Positions 30,168 through 54,331 of a DNA stretch of 64,000 nucleotides are shown piece by piece. Source of the DNA: Tillus elongatus (taxonomy: Eukaryota > Arthropoda > Insecta > Coleoptera > Cleridae); assembly GCA_964006375.1 (NCBI GenBank), contig OZ023265.1:161832118-161896117 (forward strand), given 5' to 3'. Every line of letters starts with the position of its first letter. Within the stretch, counting starts at the first letter, position 1. The notes beneath the pieces were generated by a model that worked only from the letters and a program-made list of their open reading frames with translations, did not search any database and was not told where the DNA came from. The position numbers were made by a program, and so were the translations under genes.

Positions 30168-30455
30168 TGATTAGCACGACAGTGGTTCTGGGCAACACCT
30201 GTTTTGTGCTGTGGCCACTGATTAGCGTGACAGTGGTTCTAGGCGACACCTGTTTTGCGCTGTGACCACTGATTAGCGTGACAGTGGTTCTGGGCAACAC
30301 CTGTTTTGCGCGGTGGCCACTGATTAGCGTGACAGTGGTTCTGGGCGACACCTGTTTTGTGCTGTGGCAACTGATTAGCGTGACAGTGGTTCTGGGCGAC
30401 ACCTGTTTTGTGCTGTGGCAACTGATTAGCGTGACAGTGGTTCTGAGTGACATGT
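30168..30455. repeat. 51-bp minisatellite, about six units
   Basis: The unit starts TGATTAGCGTGACAGTGGTT and ends GTGCTGTGGCAAC. The mark AGTGGTTCT falls at 30181, 30232, 30283, 30334, 30385 and 30436, exactly 51 bp apart. Because 51 is a multiple of three, long frames stay open across it on both strands; these are not genes. Confidence 0.95.
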
Positions 30456-31220
30456 TTTGTGCGACATTTTTGCACCGCATCTAATCTTTTATGTATGTTA
30501 TCCGTCACTACTCCCCAATCAAATATTCCATAAGATAACTGGGACTGTACTAGTGAATAATATTGGATTTTCATTTTTCTCATGTTTAAATACTCAATTA
30601 GGAACTAAAATTTGTGAAGTAAAGATCTAACCCTGCCCACAAGTTGATCCACTTGTTTACCCCACCTGGGGTGTCTGTCTATTATAACGCCCAAATATCA
30701 AACTCATCAATCAGGTAACAATCCAATTATCTGAATAGTCAAAACAGTCGTATCTTTCTGCCTGATTTATTTTAAGAACTTTTTGGGGCTCAGTTTTAAT
30801 CATAAGATTGTCATTGTCAGATAATATATTTATGTTGAGAATGGCAAAAATTTAGACTTTTCCTGGTTAACTGTCAAGAGGTTTATGTTAAACCACTTAA
30901 CAACCATGGCAAACTCACTTTGAGCTCTTTGTTTCACTGTATCCCAAATTCGATCACTCCAGAATATGACTCATCTGCATAGCTCATGTTTTCGCCTTGG
31001 CATCTTAAAGCAATAAGTCATTTATAAAGAGATTGAACAAAGTAGGTCTCAGTAGTTGACCTCCCGATCTTCACTATATACACCTGACCTGAACCTGTTG
31101 TTTCCGTTCAGACAAACAGCTTTCCATTAGCCTCAGTGTGATCCCTCTCATTCCATAAGCCTCTTACTTTTTCAGGAGAATATGGTTGTTAACAGTGTTG
31201 AAGGCCAGACTGTTCATATA
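30456..31220 (-). pseudogene. Decayed LINE reverse transcriptase
   Basis: The minus strand in broken frames reads LAFNTVNNHILLKK, YGMRGITLRLMESCLSERKQ, LFNLFINDLLL, and near its end YYSLVQSQLSYGIFDWG. These are CR1/L2-like reverse transcriptase blocks in the right order. The 51-bp minisatellite sits where the C-terminal coding part should be. Confidence 0.6.
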
Positions 31221-31584
31221 AAAACGTTTTGAATAATATAACAGTTTTTACAAATCAAATAAGCTTTTAAAAAACTGAGTAGCACAGGCTGTTTATTAAA
31301 AAAATCTTATTAAACGAAGAGTATAGTCTTCTCTGTAGATTTTCGAACGAAACACATTTTATGTCGGTTTTTGTAATTTTTTGCTGTATTTGTATGTATA
31401 AATGCCTCTGTTTTAAAACCGCTTTTGTGTTTTCAGATTTATTATAAAAACTTGTTCTAAAATAACTTATTAAATCTGAAAACTAGTAAATTTAGTTATA
31501 GGGAATACTTAACAAAAGTTGGGGAAACATATATTTTTGCTTTCTCTCTAAAACATAAAATATGGGGGTCTTCATTTGAAAATT

Positions 31585-32520
31585 TTGAAAAACATACTTA
31601 TATGGCGTTTTATTTAAAAAATTGTATGATTAGTTTGCTCTGCAATTATAGGAGACTGTGTATAGTTGAAAGTAATTTAAAAATAGGCTTGAGATAGTCT
31701 ATAATTTTTGTAACTAACTTTTTTTTGATATCTTGCATAATAATAATGCACCACCCTTTATGTAGTTAGCTATAGACAGCTAGGATGACGTGTTCCATTT
31801 GAAAAATTGTATAATGGGTTTGCCCTGCAATTACGATACACTCTGTGTGGTTGAAAGTAGTTTAAAAATAGGAGGCTTGAGACAGTCTATAATTTTTATA
31901 GATAACTTTTTTTTAATATCTTACATTAAAATAATGCACCAAATTAGTTACCTATAGACAGCTATGATGACATATTTTATTTAAAAAATTGTATGATTGG
32001 TTTGCCCTGCAATTACGATACACTCTGTGTGGTTGAAAGTAGTTTAACAATAGGAGACTTGAGGCAGTCTATAACTTTTAGAAATAACATTTTTTTGATA
32101 TCTTACGTTAAAATAATGTACCAAATTAGTTACCTATAGACAGCTATGATGACGTGTTTTATTTAAAAAATTGTATGATTGGTTTGCCCTGCAATTACGA
32201 TACACTCTGTGTGGTTGAAAGTAGTTTAAAAATAGGAAGCTTCAGACAATCTATAATTTTTAGAAATAACATTTTTTTGATATCTTACATTAAAATAATG
32301 CACCAAATTAGTTACCTATAGACAGCTATGATGACGTGTTTTATTTAAAAAATTGTATGATTGGTTTGCCCTGCAATTACGATACACTCTGTGTGGTTGA
32401 AAGTAGTTTACAAATAGGAGGCTTGAGACAGTCTATAAATAACTTTTTTTGATGTCTTTCATAATAATAATGTGCCACCCTAGATTTAGTTACCTATAGG
32501 CAGCTATGATTCAGTGATAC
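31585..32520. repeat. 182-bp tandem repeat array, about five units
   Basis: The mark AGTTACCTATAGACAGC recurs at about 31764, 31946, 32128, 32309 and 32487 (period 178-182 bp). Units share GGTTTGCCCTGCAATTACGA and TACACTCTGTGTGGTTGAAA. The outer units are the most diverged. Satellite-like unit length. Confidence 0.92.
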
Positions 32521-32744
32521 AATGATTACTGTTACATACCCAAAACTTTGTTAAATTTGACAGATTTTCATTTATTTATTGTTATGCATTTAATTCTTTC
32601 ATTTTAATAATAAAATGTATATACAGTCTGTTTCCTAATCATGTGCAGAAAATTCAGGATTATGTCCTTTGACTAGCTAATTTTTTGCATGTGATTAGGA
32701 AACACCCTATATATAAAATACTTGGTTCTCGGGTTGAACCTCTA

Positions 32745-32882
<138 letters not shown>

Positions 32883-32885
32883 ATA

Positions 32886-34002
32886 CGGTGCCCAATAAGA
32901 ATGGAAAAATGGTTATAACTTTTTAGAAACATCCTTTATAAAAAATGTTTTAGAGAAAAGTTTTTTAATGTATTTTTCTACACCTTGTGATACATGGATT
33001 TTTTTTCTGAAGCCAATAATTTCGTTGCCATTGTAACCAACTTTTCTTTCAAATAGGAACATATTATTTTCTGCTCTTATTTGGGATCAACTCTTTTTTT
33101 GCCCTACGGACGTGCAAAATTTTTATTAGGTTGCATTACAAATTTTTTGAAATAACCTCATAATTAAGTGCAAATTCTAAAATCCGAATTAAAAAACGTT
33201 ATCGAAGAGAGGTCCGTGTCTACTGCCATTTGCATGTAATTTCATCTTGTTAACAGACCCAAGTAAAACAAGATTTTTCAAATGTGAGCGTTGTTTGACA
33301 ACAGACCTTACTCAATCGACGTTGTTTGTTATTTTTGGGGGTCTGAGTTTTGGCAGGTCCTTTACCGTACCTGTTTCTGTTAATCTCGTTAAGTGTTCTG
33401 GTGTTGTACACATCATTGGCTGTGTAATTGGTTCTCTGTTGGGATAGAGCTCATTGAAAATGTTGGAGGCTTTGATTTGTGTTCTTTCGCGTTCGCCATA
33501 TCCAACTATTATTAGAATCTGAAATCTTTTTGTTCCACTTAAATGAACTATTTTTCACATGGACCACAAAAAAGATATTGTTGTATTTCTGATGTGGAAA
33601 CTAATAATAAGTACGACTTATAATGTTAACAAAATAACATTACAAGCAAATGTCAAGGCATGGCTCTTTGCTTTGAACATTAAACATCAACGTTATTCAA
33701 AGGCTCAGAATTTGTACTTAATTTTGAGGTTATTTCAAAAATCTTATAATCCAACCCGATAAAAATTTTGTACGTCCGTACGGCAAAAAAGAATTGATCC
33801 CAAATAACAGCAGAAAATAATATGCTCCCATTTGAAAAAAAAAGTTGGTTACCATGGCAACGAAATTACTATCTTCAGAAAAAATCCAAAGTTACCAGAA
33901 GGCGTAGAAAAATATATTTAAAAATGTTTGTCTGCGACATTTTGTTATACAGGCTGTTTCTAAAGAGTTATACTTAACCATTATTCTGTACATATTGGGC
34001 AC

Positions 34003-34005
<3 letters not shown>
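32886..34005. mobile_element. Internally deleted Tc1/mariner-type transposon
   Basis: The ends are CGGTGCCCAATAAGAATGG (left) and the inverse of CAGGTGCCCAATATGTACAG (right), flanked by TA on both sides. The inverted repeats are about 300 bp (32886-33185 and 33700-34005) and clearly diverged. Inside, on the minus strand (33530-33325), the frame ILIIVGYGERERTQIKASN, then IFNELYPNREPITQP, TETGTVKDLPK is the N-terminal helix-turn-helix region of a transposase related to that at 1529. The catalytic part is gone. Confidence 0.8.
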
Positions 34006-34088
<83 letters not shown>

Positions 34089-34115
34089 GTGTGTGTGTGT
34101 ATGTATGTATATATT
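34006..34115. repeat. (TA)n with GTGTGTGTATG end
   Basis: TA tract on the right of the 32886-34005 transposon, ending in a short (GT)n/(GTAT)n stretch. Confidence 0.95.
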
Positions 34116-34615
34116 ATACTTAAGTGCTATAGACTGAATGTTAATACATATATGTTTTGTAAATATGAAAGTTTTTAAATAAAAAAGTTAATAAATTTTA
34201 TTTTATATATCTCTTGCTTTCATTTGTACTTTCTTGTAGAATTATATTTTTCTAGACCAGTTCTCATCAAATTAAGCAAGTGTATTCCTAAATACGCAGA
34301 AGTAGTGACTTTTCCTTTGGCATCACTACTGTAGCTATTGCATTTTTGATAGAAAATAATACAATTAGCACTAAATTTTAACTTATCTAAAATCTAAATA
34401 TTAGAGACAAGATAACAAATGTGTTTTATTGACTTACTTTGGAAACATTTAGACAATTTTAGATGTCAGTACCAATACGAAGTTGACATTTCAATAACTT
34501 GAAAGAAAAATTATGTATCCGCTGGCAAAATCCAGATTTTATAAATTAACTTGAGTATTGTAACGCGGGCTATATCGGTCAAGCTTCTAAAAGTCTGGAC
34601 AATACCCATTAGAAG

Positions 34616-34900
34616 TCCGGACGCAGCAAGTGCCTTATGGTGGCGAATTTTAATTAGAAATGTCTTTTTTTGAATGATTAATGTCAATATAAAGTAGGTA
34701 CTACACTGTACTATAAATCAAATTTGGAAAAAATAGTACCTATAACCCTTATAGTAGAAACCATGCACCATATTTATTCAAAATAACTTAATCATTTGGA
34801 AAAGGACAAAAATTTTCCAGAAATAAACTTAAAAATTATCAAATCACTAAAAAGCTGGTTGGATTTTCGTAGCTACTAGTCAACGAAACTATTGAAGAAA
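34616..34900 (+). mobile_element. Family A MITE, right end lost
   Basis: Begins CCGGACGCAGCAAGTGCC with TTATGGTGGCGAATTTT, has the MITE interior (TATAGTAGAAACCATGCACC) and is cut by the SINE at 34901. Confidence 0.75.
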
Positions 34901-35225
34901 TTTACATAGAGCCTCGGTGGTCCAGGGATAAGAACTTGTGCCTCTGAATGAAATCGTACTGTGTTCGATTCCCAAGCTTCCGCCCTGTCTCAGTACATAC
35001 TGTAAAAATAACACCGACCGAAGTTGTGGCATGGATTTGAGCAAGTTTAAGGTCTGCACGTTCCGCCCTTCGTAGAGGACGAAAAGCCGTCTGTCGGTGT
35101 ACCATACCATGTTGGACACGTTAGAGATCCCTATCCTCAGAAAGGCAGGGGTTCGGCAACATTTCCTGGATATAGTGAGGCCATTGGCCATAGGCGCGGA
35201 AATAGACCGACGTTAAAATAAAAAA
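34901..35225 (+). mobile_element. tRNA-derived SINE
   Basis: The head GCCTCGGTGGTCCAGGGATA carries an A-box-like sequence, and GTTCGATTC at 34963-34971 is a B box, spaced as in a tRNA. The body (CGACCGAAGTTGTGGCATGG, GGACACGTTAGAGATCCC) is unrelated to tRNA. The 3' tail is AAAATAAAAAAG. Pol III transcribed, mobilised by a LINE. Confidence 0.8.
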
Positions 35226-36298
<1,073 letters not shown>

Positions 36299-36744
36299 CC
36301 AATACTAAAATGACTAGGAAACAAAAGAATTATCATCAAAAGTTAAATATTATGTTTAGTGAAAATTCACTGAAATCCTATCGTAACGTTCAATCATTAA
36401 ATTTGTAGTTACTTTTTTAGGAACTGAAAAACTGAAGTTTGATATATTCAGTATGAAGGTATGAACGCATCCATATACATCTGTTCAACCATAGAGTAGT
36501 AATATGTGTTTTACATTGACATATTAATATATTAACCGTCAGGCCAAACCTCGCACTGGGAATCCTACTGTCTAGTTGGAACAAAGTATTGTTTAATATG
36601 ATTGTAACACATATTATACGGACATTTTATCTTTCTGTTCTCCTTTTTTATATGAACTTTAACTAGGCCAAATCTCACACTGCTCCGAAATGTGCTTAAA
36701 AAGGGGTACAATGTTTTTTCTTCATGTTATAACCCTATAATTGA

Positions 36745-37255
36745 AACTACTGCCAAAGCATCAGAGAATAGGTCTATTTGAAATTAATTTTTTGCAAATA
36801 TTTAAGCTAAATAAAGGACAATGACGGCTGAAGCTGTAACTTAAGGCTTTATAGAACACACTTCTTACGATATTTCTTGTCTATAACGCGTATTAGTTTC
36901 AGTTTATTTATCTAGAACATGTCAAATTTGAGGTTTCGAATCGCTTGACGTTTTAAGAAGAAAAAATATAATGCTTATAACTCTGTTCTTTTAACGTAGA
37001 AATCCAAAATTTGGTACATCGTATGGTTTTCATGATCTAAACCGGCGTACCAAATTTGGTTGCCCTCACTTTGTTATTTCCGGAGACATTAAAATTTTCC
37101 GAACGAAAACACAGAATTTTGCAGGAAAAACTAGTCCGATTTTCCTGGCTAACGAACTTGTCCAAGCGTCTTGCAAAAGGAAGGTAGGTACTCACCAAAT
37201 TGTATCAAAATCGGCTTATGGTTTTTTCATTTTTTGAGTTATCGGTGTGACATAA
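36745..37255 (+). mobile_element. Long-form family A element fragment
   Basis: Shares GCCAAAGCATCAGAGAA, AAATTAATTTTTTGCAAAT, ACAATGACGGCTGAAGCTG and the later GATTTTCCTGGCTAACGAAC and GAGTTATCGGTGTGA blocks with 61865-62340. There is no TA tract after the block. Confidence 0.7.
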
Positions 37256-39200
37256 ATAATTACACCTGGCAAGATATAAAAAGGTTTTTGACAAAAATTC
37301 AAAAAAATTGTTTACAAGAAAATAACAATTTCTTTCACGAAAATTCGCCATTTTTTTTTAATAAAGTAGGCGTAGGTAATGTTACATAAAAATCATATAA
37401 AAATCTGTTTTCGAAAATTAGCTAAAAAGTTTTTTACACGAAAATTTTCTAAACAGCTTTTCTTCACTAAAATTCGAAAACATTTTTGTCACGTGAATGT
37501 CCCTAAATTTTACAAAAATGCGACAAAAAGTTATTTGTACGAAAAGAAAAGATTTTTCTGCGAAAACTGCCTAAATATTTTTTAGACCATAGTTTTCTGA
37601 TAAAAAAGATAAAATTCAAATCAAATCATCACTGTAATTAAAATTGAAAGAAAATGAAAGTGTAAAAAAGTTATTAATTGAATTAACTTTCCACAACAAA
37701 TTTTCCGAAAGGAAACCCAAATTTTTTCAAGAATAATGATGCGATTTTCTTGGCTAATGAACCTATATGCGAGCCACTTACAAATACAGAAATGTTCACG
37801 CGTACCTTGGCAGTATTATATCGGATAGGTAAATGGTAAAGGTAGCAAATAAATAACTGAAAAAGAGGTTCGCGATGGCCAAGCAAGCATTCAATAGATT
37901 ACAACTTGTTCCCAATAAACATTTTAACTTGGATCTGAGAGAAAGGTTCATCAGGTCATACGTATGAAGTACAATTATACTGTATGAGGCGGAAAGTAGC
38001 ATTTCTAATAGTCGCATAGACTACTCTTATAAATGTATCCCATATTTAGCTTTAGTTTAGTTTGCATTATCTATTAGAAAAAAAATTCAATTAAAACCTA
38101 AGCGCATTATATTTTTCTTTGCGTAAATTTCTAACAAAAATACTTGCAAAAAAAACAAACTTGATTTACCTTGTATATTAAATCTAATATTTTATATATT
38201 TCCTGATTTATAAAAATTGTAAATTTATTTAAAATTATTTCGATACATCTTTACATATATTTAAATTATTTGTGTAGGCTAATATTATTTATATCGTTTA
38301 TTAAACTTGAGATGTGCATGCAGGCAGGCATTCAACAGACTATTGAATTGAATACCCCATATTAGTAACCTATAAGTAAGCTGTTATTAAATTTTTTGAA
38401 CATATTTGTGTTTGTATGTTTTCTCTGCGGAATTATTTTTTTCACTGTAAAAATTAATATGTGTTAATCTACTCACATTTATAAAAATTTGCTACTGTAA
38501 TATATCTACTATAATACCTACTTATTATGTGACAAAGTGACAAGATTATTTGACTCAAATTGAAACATATTTAACTATCGATGCGTTATCTATGAGTAAA
38601 TAAGTTACACAATTTTATTATCAAGTAAATAGTCTACGGAAATAAAAAGAATAATAAATGTAAAAATAATATCAACTATAAAAATGTTTAGTAGTTAGGT
38701 ATCACCAACAAAATTAATTTGGTACTTATAGGTTAATTTACGTAAAAAAAGTCGCTGAATCACATTCCCCATTTAGATACATAGAGCACTATAGCTTAGC
38801 TCTATTTCTATCGTCTATTCTCATTCTTAAAATTACTCTTATTTTAAAAGTAATTTAAATAAGCCTCTGGTAATCACCATCCTAACTATTCTGGAATGTT
38901 AATTGTACAATTACGGCAACAAAGATATAATTCCTTAGTATTATAGTATTTCAATTTCTATAGCAACATCTAATCTGGCAGTGTTTTAATTTTTGTATCT
39001 GTCAAATATACAAATGTCATTTGATCTAGGGCTGTTCAAAAAACGCGCGAGCTTGGCTGACAGATCGAGCAGTTTCCGGTGAAAGACAAGGCGCCGGCCA
39101 TCTTAATCCGCATAAGAAAATTACACCCTATTAAAATATTTATTGCCCTTCCCATATAATCACTTTTCCAAGAAAATATTGCGTTCTGCAGCAGGTATAC
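37256..39200. other. AT-rich intergenic DNA upstream of eIF4A
   Basis: No exon recognised. The first ~400 bp contain loosely repeated CACGAAAATT/ACGAAAATTTGCTAAA motifs like those in 35500-35830. The rest shows nothing recognisable. Confidence 0.5.
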
Positions 39201-39234
39201 TCTTAACGACCTATTTGAATTCGATAGGGAGGGG

Positions 39235-39270
39235 TATAAAGGGTTCGCAAGACATTGCCATCCTCAGTTC
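39235..39270 (+). promoter_or_regulatory. eIF4A core promoter: TATA box and initiator
   Basis: TATAAA at 39235-39240 and initiator TCAGTT at 39264-39269 place a start at A39266, 31 bp downstream of the TATA box. This leaves an 80-nt 5' leader before the ATG at 39346. Confidence 0.7.
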
Positions 39271-39345
39271 CTACTCGGCGTAGTAACATTCCAGTTTGCA
39301 AAGCGGTTCTGCAGTCTTTTCCGTTGTGAAGAATACGGTGTTAAA

Positions 39346-49895
<10,550 letters not shown>

Positions 49896-50520
49896 TACTT
49901 GCTGTTCTCCTGCCCTGTAAAAAAGCGACGTTGCCTAGAGTTTTTTATGGTGTGAGTATTCTATAGTGCCCGTGCGACCCTACGAACATTGTGCGCCATA
50001 AGTATTCAGGCGAGCGCCGCCAAGTTACAGCGCAAAGCAACTTGCATATTATATATATAAACTCTATTAATAGTGATAATTTTTGATATCTACAATATTT
50101 AAAGTATTGTTTAATTAATATTGTAAAGTACTATATCTACATATAGAACTTTGGTGTATTTCGTTGTTAGCTTAAAGTAATTAACAGTTTTTAGATTTTA
50201 CCGCGTGCAGTTCTCTCAGCCGTGACCTAGTTCAAAGTTTTTTCATTTTTACATTTACTAAACTTACTATTTCTTATACAATACAATAGAGGAGGCGTGG
50301 TTCTGCATGGGGGCCGCCGGCTTTCCGGTCCCGTCTGGATATCCTGCGCCTCTTACTGGCGGATCTCCTGAAATGATCACCTCCAAGCAGTACTGCCGTC
50401 TCCACAAGGGCTTAGTTGGGTTTTGGATAGGTTTTTACAATTATAAAAAACACAGAAGGAAAGTTATCCAACTCACTCGGGGTGTCCATATTGTTTGAAC
50501 AATTTGTATATTGTAATTGT

Positions 50521-50539
50521 AATAAAAGTGGTAAATAAA
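50521..50539 (+). terminator. eIF4A: eIF4A poly(A) signals
   Basis: Two AATAAA hexamers (50521 and 50534), about 630 bp after the stop codon. A GC-rich patch at 50290-50410 in the 3' untranslated region contains a small open frame with no recognisable domain. Confidence 0.6.
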
Positions 50540-50709
50540 ATTTGGCTTTTTATTTATAAACAGGGAGTCCATAAAACAACATTTATTAAACTGAAATTAT
50601 GTTTCTTTATTTAAATTTATACATTCATATGTAATACGGTATTTGACACAACAATAAATTATGAAGTGAAAATAGGATTGTCCATGCCAAAAGAAACTAA
50701 AGTGCTTTA

Positions 50710-51094
50710 CAGGGTTCCCACTCGTCGGGAAAACCGAGAAAAGTCATGGAATTTGTAGAAGGAAAATTTTTTGCAGGGAAAAATTGTGAAATTTTCCTAA
50801 AAGTCTAGGAATTTTTGTCCGTGTCAGGGAAAAATTATTTGTTTTGATAAATGAATAAAACAATGATAGGTGCATATTTGTATAAGTAGCGTTTTCGTTT
50901 ATTTGTAAGGAAAATTGTGTATGTTTTATAAATGTAATTTTGGAGAAGTGTGTTTTCCACCGAGCGGCGAAGACTTACTGTATTCTCTAGTAGTGTGTTA
51001 CACATGTTGAGGGTCGATTGTAGAATATCAAAGTCAGGGAAATAGGTTTTGGCATGTCAGGAAAATTGATATGCTGTTTTTAGCGGGAACCCTG
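50710..51094. mobile_element. Family D MITE
   Basis: 385 bp with short terminal inverted repeats CAGGGTTCCC and GGGAACCCTG. The interior has repeated AGGGAAAAATTGTGAAATTT. CAGGG-type ends suggest a hAT-like origin, but no clear 8-bp target duplication was found. A diverged copy lies at 44290. Confidence 0.7.
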
Positions 51095-52045
51095 TTTTAT
51101 GAAAAAACACGAGAATAATATGTTTTAGAAATTATAAAAGTTTATTGTTTATGACAATAACAAAACGTATTGGCATGATGTTTGTTGCTCTTATTTATAA
51201 ACAAAACAAATTTATTCTAATTGGTTCTTCATTGAGATTTGTATTACTCGCCATTGGATCAACTATTTAGATTTTATTACTGCCGCCATTTCATTGGGAC
51301 AATTAATTGATATCGGGCTTATTTTGGATAGCCCTTTGTGTGGAAAATTTTCTTCTGCCTTGACTGTTATTGCTGATCAATATTCATTACCCTGCCATCT
51401 TATATTAAGGCAGTTTAAAATCGAGTGCTAATTACACTTATCCATTTCACTTTCGTAGTTCCACACTTAATATCTATTACCTCACCTCACCGCAGTTTAG
51501 AATCGATTGTTTCTTTAACTCACATTGCCGCAGGGAATGCTTTAACTCACATTGCCACAGTTCATCCTCGAATACCTCCTATATTTCCATGTTTTGTTTA
51601 AATATCTACCCTTTTCTCAAACAAAAACTCCCCTTTTGAATACAGGCTGTGCAATACAAAGTTCATTAGCCCTGCATCTTGCCATTGTCCAACTTCTTAT
51701 TAGTTACACTTAATAAAAAACGTCCCCGCGTGTCTATGCTAACATTGTGTCTTTATAATTTACTGAGATTTTTTTTAACTTTCACCTTAACTTGACTATA
51801 CCTACTTCACATTTAGTTCTAGTAATTTTCTTTGTGTATCTTAAAAGAGCTAGTTATTGAAAGCAGAGACTACTGACTTGCCACGAATTAATATATATGC
51901 GAGTATGTGCTTACTTTTAGCAAAATTCATCTGCTTGGCACATAATCAAATGGTATACACTCTTTTTTGTATTTGTTGTGACATTACATTATTTGAAGTT
52001 AAAACAGGCTGAAGATCACTTAGTGTCAACGTGCGTTTTTTATTA
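51095..52045. other. Intergenic DNA, nothing recognised
   Basis: A small direct repeat around TTTAACTCACATTGCCGCAG and TTTAACTCACATTGCCACAG (51516-51560) is the only structure noticed. Confidence 0.45.
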
Positions 52046-52051
52046 ATTTGA

Positions 52052-52760
52052 CGTACGAGGTGTGGCAATTAACAGGATTCGTTCCGAGTGTGCCAATTGG
52101 CAACACTGATGCCTTCCTTGTCACATAGCGTTAAAATTCCAGGATCGTTGCACATATGTACATAATGTCAAGGTGAAAACTTAATTTTACGTGCTGTAGA
52201 AACTTTAAAAGTTAACCCTGTAATGACCGTATGATGGAAAAATCTGCGATAAAATCAGGTTGATTTAATCAATCTCTGAAAGAAAATCGTTGGTAAATTA
52301 ACTGAAAAATTTGGTAATGCGTTATGAGTGACCTAAATTCTGTGCCAGAAGCACCAGTCATTGCGCACTGATCTAAAAATCACATTTTTGAATGGGTTAG
52401 TGTGCTTTGTTGACTAACCAATCGGATGTTCTTTGTAGAACTTGGAATGAACAATGAAACTATGTGTTAGATGTTACGTAATAATTTGAAGATTTCTTAA
52501 GTTGTGTATTAAAGTCGTTCTGAAGACACTCTCAGCGGAGCAACAGGCGTTGTGTTTGTTGATATGTCAGGATCACATTAAAAAGGAAGGGTAGCTTGAT
52601 TGTTGCAGCAGATGAAGCTCCCAACAAAAATCCTGCAAAGGGTCATTGTTTTGATAAGACTGATGGAGCTGACTCCGGATGATTGCTACAGATGCTTCCA
52701 GCAATGTGAAAGCTGCTGCAATAAATGTATCACACTCTGGGAAGACTACAGTGAAGGGAT
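52052..52760 (+). other. Possible heavily decayed mariner remnant
   Basis: Starts ACGAGGTGTGGCAATTAACA, similar to the start of irritans-type mariner elements. Scattered, frame-broken stretches loosely resemble a mariner transposase. No motif is secure. Confidence 0.2.
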
Positions 52761-53639
52761 GAATGCTTAGTCACAATTTTACTTAAATTCTCGTTATTAA
52801 ATTGACACACACTCCGTACGCCTGGGTGCAGTTCAGTTTGGTTTTATTTTTGCATTATTTTATATTCCATATTTTCTCAAGTCGTCTACAAACTGCAAAA
52901 TGGAAAACATTAGATGTTTTAGAGCGTTTTTCTGAAAAATTTCAACATAACAAACAAGATCCAAATATTAGCATATAATGTTGAAGATTTGTATTTATTT
53001 TGTTACAATAGAGCATCTGTGCTTGCAAGTAAAAGCGAGGCTGATGGTAGCTAACAATACAGATCAAAATTGAATCTTTAATCGAGCGTCACAATCAACA
53101 TAAGTGACGTAATGATCTGTGTTGTTTTTTGGCTTTCAGATAATTAAATATATTACATAGCGCATATTAATCAATTATATTCAGAAAAAGCCTCTGTGGT
53201 TATGAATGTAAGAAGTACTATGCTCATGGGTTGAATCCCATCCATGTTTTGGTTAAATCTCCTGGGTCTAGATCTGTGTATACTATTGACTTTTCTATTA
53301 TATGTTGTCTAGCACTTGCGTGTATTTGTTAACATAACCATCGTATGTACACTTCAGCGAAAGGCGTTAATGCTCTGATGAAACAGAAGCTCGAATTGGT
53401 AACAGGATATGAATATTCTTCGTTTGGCATAAATGCTAACAATATTAGGACTCATTGTTCGACTATGCTGAACAAGACCACTGTAATTTATATTAATAAC
53501 GTTTGAGGCATCATACCTACAAAATTGTTATGGATCCTCGTTTTTTCCTAATTCAACTGAATTTTTAAATGCACTCCTGACAGATGTGTCTCTGAAGATG
53601 TATAATCTCGAAACTGTTCATCTTGTAGCCCAAGCTTTT

Positions 53640-53700
53640 TTCCTTAAGGCTTGTCCGCGTCTTTGCGCCCCGATAGCACCACAGACAAGCTGTCTTACAA
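53640..53700 (-). mobile_element. 3' tail fragment of I-type LINE
   Basis: Minus strand: TGTGGTGCTATCGGGGCGCA, AAGACGCGGACAAGCCT, homologous to 59305-59350. Confidence 0.6.
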
Positions 53701-54135
53701 TTTGATTTAAAAAAGCGATCCTTACATAGCGTGTACTTCTACTCTGTGTTTTTGGATCTCTTATAGCCAGTTTTAACCAAACTTTTTGATTTTAATGTGA
53801 TCCGGAACTGCAATTAACAACTGTATGCTGTTTTTAACCCTGGATGCATGGAGTGTTATGTGTTTGGCACACGACTTGATATGTATACGTTTCTCTGTGG
53901 CCTCGTAACTTATAGGTCTGTCCGATTTTAATCAGGCCATGGACGTTTGAAAGATTTTAATTCCGAGACACTTTTCGATCGAAATCGCTGATTTTGTTCA
54001 TAATTCAGCCTTTGTCGAGGGTTTTTTAATTAGATGGAATTATTACGCTTGTTTGCAGTTTTGAACCATATACATAAATCATAGATATTATTGCTTACTT
54101 TATAACAAACGAATCAAGAGCTAATTTAATCATTC

Positions 54136-54331
54136 ACAAAGTGTCTCACCTGTGTTTGTTTACAATCAATGCCGTTTGCTCTCGAAACTGTTAGAAGCGC
54201 TAATTAACCATAGAAAGTGTCTCGCCTGTGTTTGTTTACAATCAACGCCATTTGCTCTCGAAACTGTTAAAAGCGCTAATTAAACCATACAAAGTGTCTC
54301 GGCTGTGTTTGTTTACAATCAACTGCTTGCT
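54136..54331. repeat. 76-77 bp tandem repeat, about 2.5 units
   Basis: AAAGTGTCTC recurs at 54138, 54214 and 54291. Each unit contains TGTGTTTGTTTACAATCAA and TTTGCTCTCGAAACTGTTA. Confidence 0.9.

Noticed and set aside
30151..30583. Open frames with repeated TTVTLISGH or QNHCHANQ units
   Set aside because: They translate the 51-bp minisatellite; only the start (YYSLVQSQLSYGIFDWG) is a LINE remnant.
34901..35225. A functional tRNA gene at the SINE head
   Set aside because: A and B boxes are present but the cloverleaf does not close and the sequence continues into a SINE body with an A-rich tail.
50307..50498. 63-codon frame in the eIF4A 3' untranslated region
   Set aside because: GC-rich patch downstream of a clear stop codon; no domain and no separate promoter.
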